Positions 62,647 through 64,000 of a stretch of DNA of 64,000 nucleotides are shown in pieces; position 1 is the stretch's first letter; each line of letters starts with the position of its first letter. The position numbers were made by a program, and so were the translations under genes. Source of the DNA: Pseudoalteromonas sp. UG3-2 (GTDB lineage Bacteria > Pseudomonadota > Gammaproteobacteria > Enterobacterales > Alteromonadaceae); NCBI RefSeq assembly GCF_037120705.1, contig NZ_JAWLJU010000002.1, positions 62,001 to 126,000 on the forward strand, read 5' to 3'. The notes below the pieces were generated by a model. It saw only the letters and a list, made by a program, of their open reading frames with translations. It did no database searches and had not been told where the DNA came from.

Positions 62647-64000
62647 TTAGACCTTTATATTGATAATAGCATGTTCATTGAAAAACTTGTCCTGAAAACT
62701 CTGCTCTTCTCGCAGACCAATTTCCGCCACCTGCAAGCCATGAGAAGCAAGCTTGCTGCGTAGGGCTGCTAAATGAGGCTCCGCCATTTGTTTAACACTG
62801 TTAGAGGTGGCAATTAATGCGCACTCTACGGCTTTGTCCATTAATTCGGCCTGGGCATGGATCTGACCTTGGGCGGCGAAATCGAAGCACAGTCGCACAA
62901 ACCAGACTGATTTTTCGGGCATTCCCGCTTTAGCGGGCTTGTTATAGTGCCCGATTTGTAACTGTGTTTGCTGTTGTTCTGGGGGCGTTTTATTAGGAAA
63001 CAGCAGGTTGATGATCAGCTGAGCATCACTGTCTTGCTTACTTTGTGGCGTGCTGGACAGCTGACTGACGCTGGGTTGCAATTGATTTTGTAATTGCCCC
63101 AATTCTGCTAGCAGCTCACGGGCCTGTGGTTGCTGCATTAGCTCGCTGACATTTTTTGCTGAAATATTTTTTACTTGTGGCAGCAAGGTTTCCAGTAGGG
63201 CCTGCACCTTGCTTTCATTGGCTGTATTTGCAGCGCCACTGGCACTGGTTTGGCTTCCTAATAACACCACTAAAAGGCGCTCTAGTAGTTGGCTGAAGCT
63301 AGACTGATGCAGTTGTGATGGAGTGTTAGTGAATGCGCTGATCCCCAACTGGCTATCAAGTTGCTGTTTAATTGCCATTGCAGTGCTTGATTGTGCGTCT
63401 ACCATTCTTGTAAAAGCCTGTTGCACCAGTTTATTTAATTCCGGCATTTGCTTTAGGGTGTCAGCAGATTGGTATTTCTGTAACAGCTCCGCTGTGACTT
63501 GGGTGTTTGGCTTGGCGACGGTTTCTATCTTATCAGGCTGTGGTTTTAGATTGAGAAGTGACTCAATGACGCCTTGTTTTTTGTCGGTGGTAAAGGTAAC
63601 GGCCTGCGGCAGGCTCTCTGCCACTGGCTTCGCTTGTTTAGTCACTTCCTGTGAATGCGTTTGCGGAGTCTGGGCTACGGTTTTGCCAGCAATATACATG
63701 GGGCTATTGAGTTGCTTAATTAGTTGTTGTAACGATTGGTTTGTCTTGCTTGGTGAGTGGTTACTTACTGTGTTTAATAACTCTGTAAGCCCCTGTAGTC
63801 GAGTCGAGAAGTCGATTGGCGGTGCTTGAAATTGCAGCGACGGCTTTGCGGCTTGGTGGCTGAGGTAACTGGCAACCGCATGGCGCAACGATTCGTTGCT
63901 TGCTACTTGAGGTTGTGTATGGGATTGCTGAGCACCTTTTGGTGACACTATCTGGCGAATACTATCAAATAGCTGCTGGATTGCCGGTTGTTGCGGTTTT
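62647..64000 (-). CDS. FliK-like hook-length control domain protein (partial)
   Basis: The frame is open to the window edge, so the 5' end is missing; a GTG at 63948 is possible but upstream residues (QQLFDSIRQI) look coding. The visible part (about 450 aa) is Gln/Ser/Ala-rich with a C-terminal FliK-type domain (VWFVRLCFDFAAQGQIHAQAELMDKAVECALIATSNSVKQMAEPHLAALRSKLASHGLQVAEIGLREEQ). It differs from the FliK at 41819. Paired with the FlhB-C-like gene, it may form an accessory switch module. Confidence 0.8.
   Translation of the reverse strand, partial: KPQQPAIQQLFDSIRQIVSPKGAQQSHTQPQVASNESLRHAVASYLSHQAAKPSLQFQAPPIDFSTRLQGLTELLNTVSNHSPSKTNQSLQQLIKQLNSPMYIAGKTVAQTPQTHSQEVTKQAKPVAESLPQAVTFTTDKKQGVIESLLNLKPQPDKIETVAKPNTQVTAELLQKYQSADTLKQMPELNKLVQQAFTRMVDAQSSTAMAIKQQLDSQLGISAFTNTPSQLHQSSFSQLLERLLVVLLGSQTSASGAANTANESKVQALLETLLPQVKNISAKNVSELMQQPQARELLAELGQLQNQLQPSVSQLSSTPQSKQDSDAQLIINLLFPNKTPPEQQQTQLQIGHYNKPAKAGMPEKSVWFVRLCFDFAAQGQIHAQAELMDKAVECALIATSNSVKQMAEPHLAALRSKLASHGLQVAEIGLREEQSFQDKFFNEHAIINIKV

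Overview
The window is one almost continuous polar-flagellum and chemotaxis locus from a marine gammaproteobacterium. The FlrA/FlrB/FlrC regulators, the FlgT/FlgP outer rings, ParC/ParP, FipA, a sigma54/sigma28 promoter hierarchy and the gene order all match Vibrio/Shewanella/Pseudoalteromonas-type polar flagella. Moderate-to-low GC and the protein sequences suggest Alteromonadales, probably Pseudoalteromonas; genus is an inference from recall, not from a search.

Layout. 1-230: a tRNA-Arg(CCU). 234-5562: flgT(-), flgP(+), flgA-flgM-flgN(-), then cheV-cheR. 5995-16797: the rod/hook/ring operons flgBCDE, flgFGHI and flgJKL. 17060-23626: two similar flagellins, flaG, fliD, fliS, a fliT-like gene and a Maf-type flagellin glycosyltransferase. 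23680-29301 (minus): pseB-pseC-pseF-pseG-formyltransferase-pseI, which makes a pseudaminic-acid-type nonulosonic acid to decorate flagellin. 29511-30296: a third, divergent flagellin. 30443-35698: the regulators flrA and flrBC, interrupted by an unknown small membrane protein and tag (DNA glycosylase). 35871-54304: fliEFGHIJ, fliK, fliLMNOPQR, flhB, flhA, flhF, flhG. 54307-62315: fliA, cheYZAB, parC, parP, cheW, fipA. 62346-64000 (minus): an FlhB C-domain-like protein and a FliK-like protein cut by the window end.

Regulation is unusually readable. Ten good GG-N10-GC sigma54 elements precede flgT, flgP, flgB, flgF, flgJ, the first flagellin, flrB, fliE, fliK and flhA, with a weaker one before flgA. 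Consensus sigma28 elements precede flgM and the second flagellin. This fits the cascade FlrA (probably sigma70) -> flrBC, fliE..., flhA... (sigma54) -> FlrC-dependent hook/basal body and first flagellin -> FliA-dependent late genes, with FlgM as checkpoint.

The best leads beyond ordinary annotation are: a pse cluster in which a formyltransferase-like gene sits where the PseH acetyltransferase would be expected; an open frame at 32072-32386 with no usable ATG/GTG/TTG start but a good ribosome-binding site; back-to-back sigma54 promoters whose -24 elements form one palindrome; a near-identical 122-nt tract shared by two otherwise diverged flagellin genes; and a three-copy acidic repeat in CheA next to parC/parP.
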